64,000 nucleotides of DNA from contig NZ_JANQNS010000005.1 in the NCBI RefSeq assembly GCF_028279465.1, positions 62,001 through 126,000 of the forward strand, read 5' to 3'. Below the pieces are notes generated by a model, which was not told where the DNA came from, made no database searches, and worked only from the letters and a program-made list of their open reading frames with translations. Positions within the stretch are counted from its first letter, which is position 1. Every line of letters begins with the position of its first letter. Of this stretch, positions 1 to 9,318 are shown one piece after another. A program made the position numbers and the translations under genes. This stretch comes from Parasphingopyxis sp. GTDB taxonomy: Bacteria; Pseudomonadota; Alphaproteobacteria; Sphingomonadales; Sphingomonadaceae.

Positions 1-1722
1 CCGAAATACCTCGCTCCCACGGTCCAATTCTTCGATGGCGCGATCTGCCGCCGCAACGGCTTCGGCGGGCTCCTCGTTCCAGTAAAGATTATGCCCCTCG
101 GAAATATGCGTGCGCGCGCGCTGCAGGACGCAATCGTCCGCCGCGGCGCACTGGCGATCGAGTATGGACCGGGCGCTCGTTGCATAATCGCGGCCAACGT
201 CATATTCGTCGGTGAACATCACCGTGACGTTGGAGCGGGAGATACGCGCCTCGGCCAGCGCGAGCGCCACGGCTTCGTTGTCCGGGTCCTCTTCAAGCAA
301 TGCCGTCAGTATCTCATCGGCGCGGCGATAATTTTCCATCGCCTCTTCGCGCTGCCCCAGCGTTCCGCCACCGACCCCGCCCATCACATCGGCCAGCCGC
401 ATATAGCCGCGCCCAACCTCGAGCCGCACATCCGCCGGCGCGTCGGGATCGCGCGACAAAGTGTCGAGATAGCTTTGGGCGGTCGAGGCGAGCAGCTCGC
501 GCGCGGCGGTCGAGCCTGGAACCGCATCGACCGCATCATAGACATCGAAGAGCATCGTGTTCGCGATCGCGCGTGTCGCCGCGAAACTGCTCTCGGCGCG
601 AATACGCTCGCGTTCCGCCTGGTTATAGGCGTAGACGGTTCCGATCAGCGCCCCGATCAGGACCACCAGCGCCGCCATGCCGGCCAGCACCGAAACCTTG
701 TTCCGCTGATAAAATTTGCCGAGCAGATAGCCGCGGCCGCCCTTGCGCGCCGCTATTGGCCGGTCGGAGCGGAACCGCTGGACATCGTCGAGCAGCGCGT
801 CGGTCGACAGATAGCGGTCTTCCGGTTCGGTCTCCGTCGCCTTGGCAATCATCGCCGCGAGATCCGCATTGCCGGACCAGCGCGGAACGAGCAGATTCAG
901 GATCTTGCCCAGCGAATAGATATCGCTCAGCGTAGTCGTCGGCGCGCCCGCCAGCCGCTCCGGCGCGGCGAACCCTGGGGTCAGGCTCAGTCCCGTCAGC
1001 GATCCTTTCCCGCTATCGTCCTGTTGTGTGTCCGGTTCCGGCGGCTTGGCGATACCGAAATCGATCAACTTGGGCTGGCCCTCGGGCGTAACGAGCACGT
1101 TCGATGGCGTGAGGTCGCGATGGACGATCAGGTTTTGATGCGCGAACCGCACCGCTTCGCACACCTGTTCAAACAGCGCCATGCGCGCGTCGAGCTCGAG
1201 CCCCTCGGCATCGACCCATTTCACGATGGGCATGCCCTCGATATATTCCATGATGATATAGGGATTGCCGTCGTCCGACGTCCCGCCATCATAAAGGCGC
1301 GCGATATGGGGATGTGATAGCCCGGCGAGAATCTGGCGTTCGCGTTCGAACCGCTCGATCAGCGAGTCCGATAATGCGCCCGGCCGGATGAGCTTGATCG
1401 CCACTTCATGATCGAAATCCCCGGCATCGCGCCGCCCGCGGAACACCGCGCCCATTCCGCCCTCGCCGATCTGCTCTTCGACCGCATAGGCCCCGACGCG
1501 TTCGGGTGGGTTGTCCCACGTGTACATCCGCCCCGCGCCGCCCGTTTCTATGGCGTCGCCGGCATCGGCCGAGGCCAACAAAGTGCGCACGCGGGTTTCG
1601 ACCTCGGGGTCGTCGGGCCGGTTATCCTGGAGCCATTGCTCGCGTTCGTTTTCGGGCAAGGCCAGAAGCCGCTCGAGCAGAGCGAGCGCGCGCTGTTCCA
1701 GCGACAGGTCGTCCTGTCCCAT
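1..1722 (-). CDS. Serine/threonine protein kinase, membrane-anchored (3' end cut by window edge)
   Basis: Hanks-type kinase that would phosphorylate Ser/Thr of unknown partners at the inner membrane. 574 codons are visible and the frame is still open at base 1. Read from the sequence: glycine loop IGEGGMGAVFRG at about residues 85-96, VAIK with the ATP lysine near 110, catalytic loop HRDLTPSNVLV near 201-211, DFG near 221, and one hydrophobic span near 315-337 (VLAGMAALVVLIGALIG) separating the cytoplasmic kinase from a C-terminal, possibly helical-repeat, domain. The ATG at 1722 follows GGGGGTGG, a good ribosome site. The catalytic loop has Thr where most Ser/Thr kinases have Lys (HRDLKxxN). 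The 148 bases upstream hold no gene, and the next gene (acyl-CoA dehydrogenase) is on the same strand. The family is certain, the role unknown. Confidence 0.9.
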   Translation of the reverse strand, partial: MGQDDLSLEQRALALLERLLALPENEREQWLQDNRPDDPEVETRVRTLLASADAGDAIETGGAGRMYTWDNPPERVGAYAVEEQIGEGGMGAVFRGRRDAGDFDHEVAIKLIRPGALSDSLIERFERERQILAGLSHPHIARLYDGGTSDDGNPYIIMEYIEGMPIVKWVDAEGLELDARMALFEQVCEAVRFAHQNLIVHRDLTPSNVLVTPEGQPKLIDFGIAKPPEPDTQQDDSGKGSLTGLSLTPGFAAPERLAGAPTTTLSDIYSLGKILNLLVPRWSGNADLAAMIAKATETEPEDRYLSTDALLDDVQRFRSDRPIAARKGGRGYLLGKFYQRNKVSVLAGMAALVVLIGALIGTVYAYNQAERERIRAESSFAATRAIANTMLFDVYDAVDAVPGSTAARELLASTAQSYLDTLSRDPDAPADVRLEVGRGYMRLADVMGGVGGGTLGQREEAMENYRRADEILTALLEEDPDNEAVALALAEARISRSNVTVMFTDEYDVGRDYATSARSILDRQCAAADDCVLQRARTHISEGHNLYWNEEPAEAVAAADRAIEELDRGSEVFR

Positions 1723-1870
1723 TACCACCCCCTGCAGAAAGCTGCAGACCCAATAGCTTCAGCTTGGCCCAAGGGTTTAGGGCTTGTCCAGCTTTAGATG
1801 CCGGATTGCCCCGGAACGGGACGTTAGGCGCACCGGTCCGCTTGCGCGCCGGAAACGCTTCGTCGCAGCC

Positions 1871-3010
1871 TTATTGCTCGGCGACCAGCGCCATATGCCG
1901 TTTCATATGATGATCGACATTGCCGAATTCGGAATCGAAGATCGTCAGCCGCTTGAAATAATGGCCGATGGCGAGTTCGTCGGTCATGCCCATGCCGCCA
2001 TGGATCTGGATCGCCTCCTGCCCGACATGATGGGCGGCCTGGCCGATCTTCACCTTGGCCGAGGATACGGCGATCTTGCGTTCGCGATGATCCTCGCCGA
2101 GGCGCAGCGTGGCAAGATAGGCCATCGAGATTGACTGTTCATATTCGACGAACATATCGACCATCCGGTGCTGCAGCACCTGAAACTTGCCGATCGGCGT
2201 GCCGAACTGCTTGCGCTGCTGCGAATAATCGACGGTCATTTCCTGCGCGACCTTCATCGCGCCGCAGGCCTCGGCGCATTGTGCAGCGATGGCTTCGTCC
2301 GTGACGAGTTCGATCAGCGCGAGGCCATTGCCCTCCTGCCCGATCACGGCATCGCCGGGCACCGCGACATTCTCAAAATAGATTTCCGAAGCGCGACGGC
2401 CATCGACGGTCGGATAATCGCGCGTCGTGATGCCTTCGCTGCTCTTGTCGACCACGAAGACGGTAATCCCGTCCTTATCGCGGCGTTCGCCGGACGTTCG
2501 TGCCGTTACGATCAGATGCGAGGCCCAGGGCGCGGCGATCACGACCGCCTTATGGCCGTTCAGAACATAACCATCGCCGTCGCGCTTGGCCGTGGTTTCG
2601 AGATCGAACAGATCGTAGCGGCCGCGCGGCTCGGCATAGGCGAAGGCATAGACCCGGCTGCCATCGACGATGCCGCCGATATGCTCGGCCTTTTGTGCAT
2701 CTGTCCCGGCATGTGTGAAGAAACCCCCGGCGCAGACCACGGTCGGCACATAGGGCTCGACGACCAGGCCTTTGCCGAATTCCTCCATCACGATCATTGA
2801 ATCGATCGCGCCGCCGCCAAAGCCGCCATCGGCTTCCGAGAAGGGCATGCCGAGCAGGCCTAGTTCGGCAAGCTGCGCCCAGATTTCCGGCCGCCAACCA
2901 GCATCGCCTTCGATAACCGAACGGCGCGTATCGAAATCGTAATTCTCGCGCACCAGCCGAGCGAGGCTGTCGCGCACCATGGTTTGTTCGTCGGTGAAAT
3001 TGAAATCCAC
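1871..3010 (-). CDS. Acyl-CoA dehydrogenase family protein
   Basis: FAD-dependent alpha,beta-desaturation of an acyl-CoA thioester; 379 aa, the usual family length. The fold shows the N-terminal helical part (MDFNFTDEQTMVRDSL), the middle beta domain (AYAEPRGRYD, then GYVLNGHKAVVIAAP) and the C-terminal helical domain (YSQQRKQFGTPIGKFQVLQH). Near the end is IQIHGGMGMTDE, also typical of the family. It lies 29 bases downstream of a second acyl-CoA dehydrogenase on the same strand, so the two are probably one transcript. Such adjacent pairs often form heteromeric enzymes acting on bulky side chains such as sterol or terpenoid CoA esters; that is inference, and the substrate cannot be read from the sequence. 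A CoA-ester dehydrogenase of fatty acid oxidation is the alternative. Confidence 0.9.
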   Translation of the reverse strand: MDFNFTDEQTMVRDSLARLVRENYDFDTRRSVIEGDAGWRPEIWAQLAELGLLGMPFSEADGGFGGGAIDSMIVMEEFGKGLVVEPYVPTVVCAGGFFTHAGTDAQKAEHIGGIVDGSRVYAFAYAEPRGRYDLFDLETTAKRDGDGYVLNGHKAVVIAAPWASHLIVTARTSGERRDKDGITVFVVDKSSEGITTRDYPTVDGRRASEIYFENVAVPGDAVIGQEGNGLALIELVTDEAIAAQCAEACGAMKVAQEMTVDYSQQRKQFGTPIGKFQVLQHRMVDMFVEYEQSISMAYLATLRLGEDHRERKIAVSSAKVKIGQAAHHVGQEAIQIHGGMGMTDELAIGHYFKRLTIFDSEFGNVDHHMKRHMALVAEQ

Positions 3011-3039
3011 GCTGTCCCTCCCGGTATCTCAGGTTGTTC

Positions 3040-4236
3040 TTAGAGGCCGAGTATCATTTTGCTGATGATGTTGCGCTGGATCTCGTTAGACCCGCCATAG
3101 ATCGACGTTTTGCGCATGTTGAAATAGGTCGCGGCCGAGCCATGGGCATAATCCGGACCGATCGGATATTCGTTCGATCCGGCATCGGCGAGATCGCGAT
3201 AACAGGGCGTGCCATAATGGCCGACGGCTTCGAGCGTCAGCTCGGTCAGCCGCTGTTGGATTTCGGTGCCCTTGATCTTGAGGATCGAGCTTTCCGGACC
3301 CGGCCCCTTGCCCGCCTGTTCCCCGGCCAGCGTGCGCAACTCGGTCATTTCAAGCGCCGCCAGATCGATTTCAAGCTGGCTCACTTTCCGTGCAAAATCA
3401 AAGTCCTGCATAAGAGGCTTGTCATCGAGCATTTCGGACTTCGCAATCTCTCTCAACTGCGCGACGGCGCGTTTGGAGCGCGCGACACCGGCGATGCCGG
3501 AGCGCTCATGCGCGAGCAGGAACTTTGCGTACGTCCAGCCCATATTCTCCTCGCCGACCCGGTTTTCGACCGGCACGCGGACATCGGTCAGCCAGGTTTC
3601 GTTGACCTCGTATCCGCCGTCGATGAGCTTGATCGGCCGCACTTCGATGCCCGGCGTGTTCATGTCGACGAGGATGAAGCTGATCCCTTCCTGCGGCTTG
3701 GCGGCGTCGGGATCCGTGCGACAGAGGAAGAATCCCCAGTCCGCATGCTGGGCGAGCGTCGTCCATGTCTTCTGGCCGTTGATCACATAATGATCGCCGT
3801 CACGCACGGCGGTCGTCTTGAGCGAGGCGAGGTCGGACCCGGCGCCCGGCTCCGAATAGCCCTGACACCACCAGACATCGCCGCTGCGGATGCCGGGCAG
3901 ATGCTGTTCCTTCTGCGCGTCGCTACCGAAAGTGTAGATGACTGGGCCAACCATGGAGACGCCGAATGGGAGCGGCATGATCGCGTTGACCCGCGCATTT
4001 TCCTCCGACCAGATATAGCGCTGCGTCGGCGTCCAGCCGGTGCCCCCATATTCGACCGGCCAAGCGGGAACCGACCAGCCCTTTTCGCCGAGAATCTTGT
4101 GCCAGGCGACCATGTCTTCGGGCGACAGATCGTCGCGCAAGCCGCTACCCGATATGTCGGACGGGTAGTTTTCGGCAATGAAGGCGCGGACTTCGTCGCG
4201 AAACGCCTGCTCTTCGGGGCTGAACTCCAGATTCAT
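3040..4236 (-). CDS. Acyl-CoA dehydrogenase family protein (first of a pair)
   Basis: 398 aa FAD acyl-CoA dehydrogenase. Seen: N-terminal FSPEEQAFRDEVRAFI, the beta-domain signature WWCQGYSEPGAGSDLASLKT around residues 120-140, DHYVINGQKTWTT, and a C-terminal IYGGSNEIQRNIISK. In medium-chain enzymes this last motif reads YEGTxxIQ with Glu as the catalytic base. Here the position is Gly, so the base must come from elsewhere in the chain or from the partner subunit. The start ATG at 4236 follows GGAGAG. It precedes the 379 aa dehydrogenase by 29 bases. A similar fold and lost YEG motif are known in paired FadE-type enzymes of sterol side-chain oxidation, which is why a heteromer with the neighbour is suggested, not shown. 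Confidence 0.9.
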   Translation of the reverse strand: MNLEFSPEEQAFRDEVRAFIAENYPSDISGSGLRDDLSPEDMVAWHKILGEKGWSVPAWPVEYGGTGWTPTQRYIWSEENARVNAIMPLPFGVSMVGPVIYTFGSDAQKEQHLPGIRSGDVWWCQGYSEPGAGSDLASLKTTAVRDGDHYVINGQKTWTTLAQHADWGFFLCRTDPDAAKPQEGISFILVDMNTPGIEVRPIKLIDGGYEVNETWLTDVRVPVENRVGEENMGWTYAKFLLAHERSGIAGVARSKRAVAQLREIAKSEMLDDKPLMQDFDFARKVSQLEIDLAALEMTELRTLAGEQAGKGPGPESSILKIKGTEIQQRLTELTLEAVGHYGTPCYRDLADAGSNEYPIGPDYAHGSAATYFNMRKTSIYGGSNEIQRNIISKMILGL

Positions 4237-4330
4237 CGGATCACTCTCCTCGCATATCTTGGCGCCTTATTTACACGACTGTTGGCTGTGCGGAAGAGGC
4301 ACGAAGGGTCATGTCGCCAGCGGTACGGTC

Positions 4331-6859
4331 CTAGAGTTGGCGCAGGGCGCGCGCCGGGCGCACCGACATCAGCGGGATCGCGCTCGCCAAACCGATACCC
4401 AGCGTCAGGATCGTGCCTGCCGCCAAAGTCCCGAGCACCACCGCCCAATCGGGCGACCAGGTAAATTCGAAGATCAGCACGATTACGCTCCATCCGGCGA
4501 GCAGACCCAGTGCCAGCGCGACGAAGGCCAGCACGGCGGCCAGCAGCGCATATTCGATCGCCTGGGTCAGCATGATCTGCCCCCTCGTCGCGCCAAGCGT
4601 GCGCATGATGACGCTGTCATAGCTGCGCGCCTGATTGGAGGCGGCGATGGCGCCGATCAGCACGGCGATTCCAGCGATGATCGACACCATGGCCGCCGCG
4701 ATAATCGCCGTCGCCATCTGGCCGAGCAATGTGGTCACCTGGCCGATAATCTCGCGCACCTCGATGATCGACACCGACGGGAAGGCACCGAGCACCGCGC
4801 GCGACAGCTGCGCCTCGTCGCCGCTTTCGAGCGCCAGCGTCGAGGCCAGCGTATGCGGCGCATCGCGCAACGTATTGGGCGACATGACCATGATATAGTT
4901 GAAGCCCATCGTGTCCCAATTCACTTCGCGCAGCGAGGCGATCTCGGCCTCGATCTCGCGGCCCAAAATGCTGACGATGAGCGTATCGCCGAGCCCGACA
5001 TCCATGACGCTCGCGGCCTCGCGATCGAGCGAGATCAACGGCGGGCCGTCATAATCTTCGGGCCACCATTCGCCGGCGGTCAGCTCGCTGCCCTCGGGCA
5101 GAACCGCGCTATAGGTGACGCCGCGTTCACCGCGCAGGAACCAGGCGCCTTCCGGCAGTTCCTCGAGATCCGCAACGCGCTGCCCGCGATACTCGACGAT
5201 CGTCCCGCGTAATGTCGGCACGAGATTGAGCTCCGTGCCGTTCGCCTCTTCGTCGACGATCTGTCGGAACCGCGCTTCTTCGGCGACCGGAATGTCGAGG
5301 ATAAAGAGATCCGGCGCACGTTCGGGCACGGTGGTGCGGATTTCCGAGGTCAGGCTGGTCTGGATGCCGGCCAGCGTGACGAACAGCGTCAGCGCCAAGC
5401 CGAGCGCGATCACGATGGCCGGCGACTGCGATCCCGGACGGTGGAGGTTGGTCACGGCCAGCCGCAGCATCGGGCTGCGCGGCCGCGGCACACGCTTTGC
5501 CAGCGCACGCACGCCCCAGCCCAGCGCATAAAGGAACAGCAGCACGCCGCCAGTCGCACCTATTACGATAGCCGAGAAAATCGGCTCGCGGGCGCTCAAC
5601 AGGGCGATCGCGACGATGGCCGCACCGGCCAGCGCGATCCGTACGATCGTACCCGTGCCGATGGGATTGCGCCGCTCTACAAGGCTGCGGAACAATGCGG
5701 CGGCGGGCTCGGTTCGAGCACGCGCCAGCGGCGGCAGCACGAACATGGTGGCGATCAGCACGCCATAAGCGGCGGCGATCACCAGCGGTATCGGATGCAC
5801 CGAAATGCCCGGCGCGACAGGCAACAAATCGCCGAGCCCCGTCACGATGATCGGCGTCGCCAGCGCGCCGACCGCCAGGCCAGTCACGATCGCGCACAGC
5901 GTAACGATACCGATCTGCACGGCATAAATGCGCGCGATATCGGCCGACGTCGCGCCGAGAATCTTGAGCGTCGCGATGCCGGGCCGCTTGCGTCCGAGAT
6001 AGGAGGCAACGCCGTTACCCACGCCAATGCCCGCGATGATCAGCGCGGTCAGCCCGATCAGCGAGAGGAACTGCCCCATCCGCTCGAAAAAGCGGAAGGC
6101 GCCGGGCGAGGCGCGATCGCGGTCCTTGAACTCCCAGCCAGCGGACGGGAAGCGTTCCTGCAGATCGTCCACCGTCGCCGCCGGATCGACGCCGGGCGCG
6201 AGGCGGATACGGTATTTGCTCTCGTAGAGACTGCCCGGTTGGATCAGCCCCGTACGCCGCAGACCCTCTATCGAGGTGATCGCGACGGGACCGAGCGTAA
6301 AGCCCTCGCCCACCCGATCCGGCTCGTCGACGATGATATCGCGGATCGTGAACGTCGCCTCGCCATAGCGGAGCGGATCGCCGGGTGCGATCTGCAGCCG
6401 GTCGGCTAACGTCTGGCCGATCACGATATCCTCCGGCGACAGCGCATCGGCCTGTGTGCCGTTTTCGAGTATCAGCTCGCCATAGAGCGGATAAGCGTTA
6501 TCGACGCCCTTCAGCTCGCTGAGCACGGCCTGCGGTCCGTCAGCAGCAGCATCGGGGTCAGCAATCTGCGCCATGGCGCGCATACGGATCGTCTCGCTCA
6601 GTTCGCCGGTTTCGCGCATCGCGGCGAGCTCTTCGGCTTCGGCCTCGCGCTGCGTCATCGCGATCTCGACATCGCCGCCGAGCATCGTCTGGCCGCGCTC
6701 GGAGAGTTCGCCGGTGATCGATGCGGTCAGGCTGCCGATGGCGGCGAGCGTCGCGACACCGAGAAAAAGGCAAATGAAAAGGAGACGCAGGCCGCGAAAG
6801 CCGCCGCTCAGATCGCGCCAGGCGATCCTGGCGCTCGCTTTCCAGCCCAGCGTGCTCAC
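4331..6859 (-). CDS. ABC transporter permease, FtsX/YbbP type
   Basis: Large inner-membrane permease (842 aa) of the MacB/LolE/YbbP class. One N-terminal membrane segment (LLFICLFLGVATLAAIGSL, about 26-44) is followed by a periplasmic domain, an FtsX membrane block near 260-360 (FLSLIGLTALIIAGIGVGNG and next helices), two further helices near 410-450, a second periplasmic domain, and a second FtsX block at the C-terminus. Such permeases do not import solutes; they pull lipids, lipoproteins or peptides out of the membrane or transmit force. Its ATG overlaps the stop of the ATPase gene by 4 bases (ATGA), so the two are translated together. The substrate is unknown. Its neighbour across the divergent start is a TesA-like esterase, the same association as ybbA-ybbP with tesA in enterobacteria. 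Confidence 0.93.
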   Translation of the reverse strand: MSTLGWKASARIAWRDLSGGFRGLRLLFICLFLGVATLAAIGSLTASITGELSERGQTMLGGDVEIAMTQREAEAEELAAMRETGELSETIRMRAMAQIADPDAAADGPQAVLSELKGVDNAYPLYGELILENGTQADALSPEDIVIGQTLADRLQIAPGDPLRYGEATFTIRDIIVDEPDRVGEGFTLGPVAITSIEGLRRTGLIQPGSLYESKYRIRLAPGVDPAATVDDLQERFPSAGWEFKDRDRASPGAFRFFERMGQFLSLIGLTALIIAGIGVGNGVASYLGRKRPGIATLKILGATSADIARIYAVQIGIVTLCAIVTGLAVGALATPIIVTGLGDLLPVAPGISVHPIPLVIAAAYGVLIATMFVLPPLARARTEPAAALFRSLVERRNPIGTGTIVRIALAGAAIVAIALLSAREPIFSAIVIGATGGVLLFLYALGWGVRALAKRVPRPRSPMLRLAVTNLHRPGSQSPAIVIALGLALTLFVTLAGIQTSLTSEIRTTVPERAPDLFILDIPVAEEARFRQIVDEEANGTELNLVPTLRGTIVEYRGQRVADLEELPEGAWFLRGERGVTYSAVLPEGSELTAGEWWPEDYDGPPLISLDREAASVMDVGLGDTLIVSILGREIEAEIASLREVNWDTMGFNYIMVMSPNTLRDAPHTLASTLALESGDEAQLSRAVLGAFPSVSIIEVREIIGQVTTLLGQMATAIIAAAMVSIIAGIAVLIGAIAASNQARSYDSVIMRTLGATRGQIMLTQAIEYALLAAVLAFVALALGLLAGWSVIVLIFEFTWSPDWAVVLGTLAAGTILTLGIGLASAIPLMSVRPARALRQL

Positions 6860-7557
6860 GGGCGCCGGTCCGCGACGATCTTGCCGTCTTTCATTTCCAC
6901 AATACGATCGCAGCGTTCGGCGAGGCTCACATCATGGGTGATGATCACGAGCGTGGAGTCCGCCGCGGCCTTGCGGTCGAACAGCACATCGATGATCGAG
7001 CCGCCCGTCGCCGCATCGAGATTGCCGGTCGGCTCGTCGGCGAAGACGATCTTCGGCCCCGGCGCGAGCGCGCGGGCGATGGCGACGCGCTGCTGCTCGC
7101 CGCCCGAAAGCTGTGTCGGATAATGGCCGAGACGATGGCCAATCCCGACCGCTTCGAGTTCGGCCGTGGCGACGTCGAACGGATTGTCGACGCCCGCCAG
7201 CTCGAGCGGCACGGCGACATTTTCCAGCGCCGTCATCGTCGGCAACAGGTGAAAGGATTGGAGCACGATGCCGATCCGTCCGCGCCGCGCCCGGGCGAGA
7301 TCGTCTTCGTCCAACTGGCTGAAATCGACCCCGGCGACCGTTACCGATCCGCCCGTCGCCTGTTCGAGGCCGGAAAGGATCGCCATCAGCGAGGATTTGC
7401 CCGAGCCCGAGGGCCCGAGAATGGCGAGGCTCTCGCCCGCGCCTATATCGAGATCGATCCCGCGCAGGATTTCCACGGGCGCGCTTTGCGTGCCGAGCGA
7501 CAGGGTGACATTGCGGGTCTGGATTGCGATAGCGGTATCGCCGTCGGATTCAGTCAT
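6856..7557 (-). CDS. ABC transporter ATP-binding protein, LolD/YbbA type
   Basis: 233 aa ATPase subunit that energises the permease encoded directly downstream. Motifs visible: Walker A GPSGSGKSS near residues 42-50, Q-loop VLQSFHLLP, ABC signature LSGGEQQRVAIARAL near 146-160, Walker B with FADEPTGNLD, and the switch histidine in VIITHDVSLAE. This set and the length are those of the LolD/MacB-N/YbbA family. The start ATG lies only 16 bases from the start codon of the divergent esterase gene, so the promoters of both must sit inside each other's 5' coding region or overlap in a very short space. The downstream ATGA overlap with the permease supports co-translation. Confidence 0.95.
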   Translation of the reverse strand: MTESDGDTAIAIQTRNVTLSLGTQSAPVEILRGIDLDIGAGESLAILGPSGSGKSSLMAILSGLEQATGGSVTVAGVDFSQLDEDDLARARRGRIGIVLQSFHLLPTMTALENVAVPLELAGVDNPFDVATAELEAVGIGHRLGHYPTQLSGGEQQRVAIARALAPGPKIVFADEPTGNLDAATGGSIIDVLFDRKAAADSTLVIITHDVSLAERCDRIVEMKDGKIVADRRP

Positions 7558-7573
7558 TTGGAAAGGGCGATCC

Positions 7574-8284
7574 TTGAACGTGAAACTATGCTTCTATGGC
7601 GCATTGCTGCTTGCGGTCCAACCGATCGCGGGATGCGCGGATGACGGTGGCAGTAATGAGACGGCGGTTGATCGAAATGTAGGAAGCGACGGCGAAACCG
7701 CAACTGCAGACGCGGCAGACTATGATCATATGATCGTCGTATTCGGCGATAGCCTCTATGCGGGCTATGGCCTTGATCAGGATGAAGGCTTCGCACCCGA
7801 GCTGCAACGCGCGCTGAGCGATGGGGGCCAATCGGTGCGCGTCGTCAATGCCGGCGTGTCCGGCGATACGACGGCGGCAGGGCTGCAGCGCCTCTCCTTC
7901 ACGCTGGACGGGCTCGACGCGACGCCGGACCTTGTGATCGTTGGCCTCGGTGGCAACGATATGCTGCGCGGGATCAGCCCCGAACAAACGCGCGCGAACC
8001 TGCAGGCGATCCTCGACGAGCTCGAAAGCCGCGGCATTGACGCCATGCTGACCGGCATGCTCGCCGCGCCCAATCTCGGCGCCGACTATGCCGACCAGTT
8101 CAACCCGATCTACACCGATCTTGCCGCGCAATATGACGTGCCGCTCTATCCCTTCTTCCTGGACGGCGTGATCCAGCGCCCCGAGCTTATGCTGCCCGAT
8201 GGCATCCATCCGACGGCCGAGGGGATCGATGTCGTCGTCGAACGGATCGAAACGATGGTCGAGGCCGAAATCGCCGCGCCATGA
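7574..8284 (+). CDS. tesA: SGNH-family arylesterase / lysophospholipase-thioesterase (TesA-like) lipoprotein
   Basis: GDSL/SGNH hydrolase acting on acyl esters or thioesters in the cell envelope; about 236 aa. Block I is VVFGDSLYAGYG with the nucleophile Ser, block III GLGGNDMLRG, and block V DGIHPTAEG with the Asp-His pair. The N-terminus LLLAVQPIAGC is a lipobox, so the mature protein is probably lipid-anchored, with an acidic linker before the enzyme domain. The start is chosen as TTG at 7574 because GGAAAGGG lies 6-7 bases upstream; GTG at 7580 would give the same signal sequence. It is divergent from the ABC pair (16 bases) and its stop overlaps the galT start (ATGA), an unexpected coupling of an envelope esterase with sugar genes. 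Confidence 0.85.
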   Translation: MNVKLCFYGALLLAVQPIAGCADDGGSNETAVDRNVGSDGETATADAADYDHMIVVFGDSLYAGYGLDQDEGFAPELQRALSDGGQSVRVVNAGVSGDTTAAGLQRLSFTLDGLDATPDLVIVGLGGNDMLRGISPEQTRANLQAILDELESRGIDAMLTGMLAAPNLGADYADQFNPIYTDLAAQYDVPLYPFFLDGVIQRPELMLPDGIHPTAEGIDVVVERIETMVEAEIAAP

Positions 8285-9318
8285 CGCCGCATCCGGAGCG
8301 ACCGCACCGCCGCAGAAATCCGCTGACCGGCCGCACGGTGCTGGTTTCCCCGCACCGCCTGTCGCGCCCCTGGGACGGGCAGCAGGATGATCCCGATCCC
8401 CCCGGGCCTTCTTATGATCCTGACTGCTATCTGTGCCCGGGCAACGAGCGGGCCAATGGCGCGGTGAATCCGGCCTATAACGGCACCTATATTTTCGACA
8501 ATGATTTCTCGGCGCTGCTCGAAGAGCCGGGCGAGATCGAAACGACCGACCCGCTGTTCGCGGCCGAGCCGGTGGAAGGGACCTGCCGGGTCATTTGCTA
8601 TTCGCCCGATCATTCCAAGACCTTCGCGGAACTGTCGCGCGCGGCAATACGCGGCATTATCGACAGCTGGTGCGCGGAGAGCGCGGCGCTGGGCGCGCGC
8701 TATCGCTGGGTGCAGATTTTCGAGAATAAGGGCGCGATGATGGGCTGTTCCAATCCCCATCCGCACGGGCAAATCTGGGCGAGCGGCCATATTCCCGACG
8801 AACCGGCGATTGAGGATACGCATCAGCGCGCCTATCTGGCCGATCATGGCCGCGCGCTGCTCGCCGATGTTGCGGCGCGCGAAAGTGAGATCGGCGAACG
8901 TATCGTGGTCGAGACCGAAGGCTGGATCGCAATCGTCCCCTATTGGGCGTCCTGGCCGTTCGAGACGCTGCTGCTGCCGAAGACCGATATCCGCCGCATG
9001 CCCGATCTGGCGGACGATGCGCGCGACGATCTCGCACGGGCGATGAAAGAGTTGACGACGCGCTACGACAATCTGTTCCGCTGCAGCTTTCCCTATTCGA
9101 TGGGCTGGCACGGCGCGCCGTTCACGGCCGCGGAGGACAGCCATTGGCGGCTTCACGCGCATTTCTATCCGCCGCTGTTGCGCTCCGCGAGCGTGCGCAA
9201 GTTCATGGTCGGCTATGAGATGATGGCCGAAGCGCAGCGCGACCTGACGCCCGAGCGCGCTGCGCAGATGCTGCGCGATGTGGATGGCGTGCATTATCGC
9301 GAGGCGGACGGAGGATGA
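8281..9318 (+). CDS. galT: Galactose-1-phosphate uridylyltransferase
   Basis: Leloir pathway enzyme: galactose-1-phosphate plus UDP-glucose gives glucose-1-phosphate plus UDP-galactose; cytoplasmic. 345 aa, normal for the class I family. The N-terminal PLTGRTVLVSPHR, the zinc cysteines in YLCPGNERANG, and the catalytic histidine block CSNPHPHGQIWA (HPH, histidine nucleophile) are all present. The C-terminal half contains MGWHGAPF and HWRLHAHFYPPLLRS, the second zinc and uridyl-binding part. It overlaps tesA upstream and galK downstream by 4 bases each (ATGA), so galT-galK are translationally coupled. galE is not in the window and must be elsewhere for the cycle to close. Confidence 0.97.
   Translation: MTPHPERPHRRRNPLTGRTVLVSPHRLSRPWDGQQDDPDPPGPSYDPDCYLCPGNERANGAVNPAYNGTYIFDNDFSALLEEPGEIETTDPLFAAEPVEGTCRVICYSPDHSKTFAELSRAAIRGIIDSWCAESAALGARYRWVQIFENKGAMMGCSNPHPHGQIWASGHIPDEPAIEDTHQRAYLADHGRALLADVAARESEIGERIVVETEGWIAIVPYWASWPFETLLLPKTDIRRMPDLADDARDDLARAMKELTTRYDNLFRCSFPYSMGWHGAPFTAAEDSHWRLHAHFYPPLLRSASVRKFMVGYEMMAEAQRDLTPERAAQMLRDVDGVHYREADGG

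Noticed and set aside
91-1317. A 408-codon plus-strand frame at the window start
   Set aside because: It is the antisense of the kinase, whose HRDLTPSN, DFG and glycine loop read cleanly on the minus strand.
3034-4464. A 476-codon plus-strand frame over the acyl-CoA dehydrogenase
   Set aside because: It is the antisense shadow of a clear dehydrogenase and of the permease end; it has no ribosome site and no known motif.
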